32,804 nucleotides of DNA from Candidatus Sulfopaludibacter sp. (GTDB lineage Bacteria; Acidobacteriota; Terriglobia; Bryobacterales; Bryobacteraceae): contig JARLGM010000070.1 of assembly GCA_031292755.1 (NCBI GenBank), positions 1 to 32,804 on the forward strand, given 5' to 3'. The position numbers and the translations under genes were made by a program. This document shows, one piece after another, positions 31,550-32,804 of the stretch; position 1 is the first letter of the stretch, and each line of letters opens with the position of its first letter. The notes under the pieces are model-generated. The model was not told where the DNA came from. It saw only the letters and a program-made list of their open reading frames with translations, and searched no databases.

Positions 31550-32752
31550 ATGCCGGGAGCGACTGGTGTGGTGGCGCTGGCCTGTCTGGGCCTGGCGCTC
31601 ACAGGCCCTGTTTTTGCGATTGATGCCGATCGGAATTTCGGCGGCCGGTGGATTCTCGACCCCGATTCCAGCGACACACGCGCCATTGGTCCTCAGCCGG
31701 AGCGGGAATTCACGGTCACGCAGCAGGACGCGGTGATCCTGGTCTCCATGCCGTCCGACGGGCCGAAGGCGGTGGAGTGGTTCTACTCGCTGACCGGAGC
31801 GGAGGCGCGGTATAAGATCGGGGCCGAGTCGCGCAACAGCATGGCGAAGTGGGAAGGCGCAGCGCTGTTGATCAACACGCTGGTATCGGGTCCGCAGAAT
31901 TACACGGTGATGGACCGGTGGCGGCTGTCGCAGGATCACGTTACGCTCACCATCGTGCGGCAGATTGTGCGGCGCAACGGAACGGTGGAGGGCAAGCTGG
32001 TGTTTCACAAGGTAGCCGGAGCCGCACCGCCGGCCGCGGAAGCGCCCACGAGAGTGGATGCCCCGCCGGAACCACCTCTGGTGGCGCCGCGGCGGGAGCC
32101 TGTGCGGGCGGAACCGGCGAGGCTGGCTGTTCCGCCGCCCTCACCGGAACCTGCCGAACTGGTGGTCCCGGCGGGCACGCGGATTCCGCTGGCGCTGCGC
32201 AACACGGTGGACACGCGGCATTCGCATGAAGGCGACCATATCTATCTGCGGACGGCGATGCCGATTGCGGTCAGCGACCGGATTGTGATTCCACAGGGCA
32301 GCTTCGTGAACGGCACTCTGACACTCAGTAAGCCGGCGGGGAAGGTGAAAGGGAAAGCCGAGCTGTTCATTCGTTTCGACACGATTGTGCTGCCCAACGG
32401 GGTGACGCGCGACTTCCATTCCCGGCTGGCATCGGCGGATTCCCGCGCGCAGGGGACGGTGGATTCGGAAGGGAAAGTCACGGGCGAACGGGATTCGCGC
32501 GGCGACACCCGCGCCGTGGCTACCACCACGGGTGCCGGCACGGCCGTGGGAGGCATCGCCGGCGGGGCGGCGGGCCATCCCATTACCGGCTTGGGTGTTG
32601 GGGCGGCGGCGGGCGCGGGCGCGGGTCTGGCCTCGGTGCTGCTCACCAAGCGTCCGGAAGTGGTGCTGCCGCAGGGTACTACTCTGGACATGATTCTGGA
32701 TCGCGATCTGCACTACACCACGGAAGAATTAGGGCGTCCGCGCCGCTACTAA
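31550..32752 (+). CDS. Secreted protein with TrbI-like domain and glycine zipper
   Basis: The 400-residue protein starts with a signal peptide (VVALACLGLALTGPVFA). Residues about 28-150 form a beta-rich lipocalin-like domain (FGGRWILDPDSSDTRAI; YTVMDRWRLSQDHVTLTI), followed by a Pro/Ala-rich linker at about 165-205. A region at about 205-310 resembles the beta-barrel core of TrbI/VirB10 (VPAGTRIPLALRNTVDTRHS; IPQGSFVNGTL). A Gly/Ala-rich segment at about 325-365 is a glycine zipper, and the tail GTTLDMILDRDLHYT is typical of VirB10-like ends. No type IV secretion gene is nearby, so this is an orphan envelope protein of unknown role. It follows GH27 by 10 nt. Confidence 0.75.
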   Translation: MPGATGVVALACLGLALTGPVFAIDADRNFGGRWILDPDSSDTRAIGPQPEREFTVTQQDAVILVSMPSDGPKAVEWFYSLTGAEARYKIGAESRNSMAKWEGAALLINTLVSGPQNYTVMDRWRLSQDHVTLTIVRQIVRRNGTVEGKLVFHKVAGAAPPAAEAPTRVDAPPEPPLVAPRREPVRAEPARLAVPPPSPEPAELVVPAGTRIPLALRNTVDTRHSHEGDHIYLRTAMPIAVSDRIVIPQGSFVNGTLTLSKPAGKVKGKAELFIRFDTIVLPNGVTRDFHSRLASADSRAQGTVDSEGKVTGERDSRGDTRAVATTTGAGTAVGGIAGGAAGHPITGLGVGAAAGAGAGLASVLLTKRPEVVLPQGTTLDMILDRDLHYTTEELGRPRRY

Positions 32753-32804
32753 GGCGGAGTGAAACAATAAGCTGGACAATTGTTTGAGGCGAGCGTATTC
32801 TAAG

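Noticed and set aside
30274-31686. 470-residue antisense frame over the GH27 gene
   Set aside because: It is rich in Arg, His and Pro and lacks any motif, as expected for the complement of a high-GC gene; the GH27 active-site residues fix the coding strand.
1-32804. CRISPR array, tRNA, rRNA or intact mobile element
   Set aside because: No regularly spaced repeats, no cloverleaf sequence and no transposase or integrase motif were seen on reading either strand by eye; a tool-based scan could still find small RNAs.

Overview
The window looks like the chromosome of an acidobacterium of the Solibacter/Bryobacter type. The evidence is high GC, carboxypeptidase-regulatory-like secreted proteins, a remnant of the duplicated FtsX-type permeases typical of that phylum, a HAF-repeat secreted protein, a Tat-signal TldD, and a sigma factor next to a Ser/Thr kinase. 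This assignment is inference from gene content. I found no rRNA, tRNA, CRISPR array, intact insertion sequence or phage gene.

Layout. 1-2633: two tandem, translationally coupled secreted proteins with carboxypeptidase-regulatory-like folds; the first lacks its N-terminal part. 2637-2984: a small cupin on the minus strand. 3022-12768: a cell-surface polysaccharide cluster with dTDP-sugar genes (rfbA, an rfbC-like gene, rfbB), three GT4-type glycosyltransferases, a DUF3108 protein, a glycosyltransferase-methyltransferase fusion, and an ABC-2 export permease with an extra N-terminal beta domain. No ATPase partner (wzt) and no rmlD lie in the window. 12769-14588 is a gene graveyard: a frameshifted minus-strand remnant, a secreted protein that loses its C-terminal half, and a hydrolase-like tail in another frame. 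14601-16534: a small PCP_red-like protein, an ABC ATPase, a decayed ADOP permease, an 81-residue unknown protein and a receiver domain without its phosphoacceptor Asp.

16681-19575 (minus) is a gene block: lytic transglycosylase, then AMIN/Amidase_3 amidase, then a class I glutamine amidotransferase, the first two being peptidoglycan enzymes. 19647-20958: mobA overlapping an MlaF-like ABC ATPase. 21029-23964: the TldD/TldE protease pair, followed by a hairpin. 24089-25459 (minus): a HAF-repeat secreted protein, divergent from 25584-29490, a zinc-ribbon Ser/Thr kinase with a TPR tail and an ECF sigma factor. 29651-29986 (minus): a STAS protein, divergent from a GH27 alpha-galactosidase (30049) and a secreted protein with a TrbI-like domain and glycine zipper (31550).

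The most general signal is a TANNNT (-10-like) hexamer 6-10 nt before the start of many genes that lead a transcript and lack a Shine-Dalgarno sequence. This suggests leaderless transcripts. Operon-internal genes instead use overlaps or clear Shine-Dalgarno sites. The other items worth attention are the export permease with a glycan-binding-like domain and no ATPase, and the degenerate receiver with its small partner.
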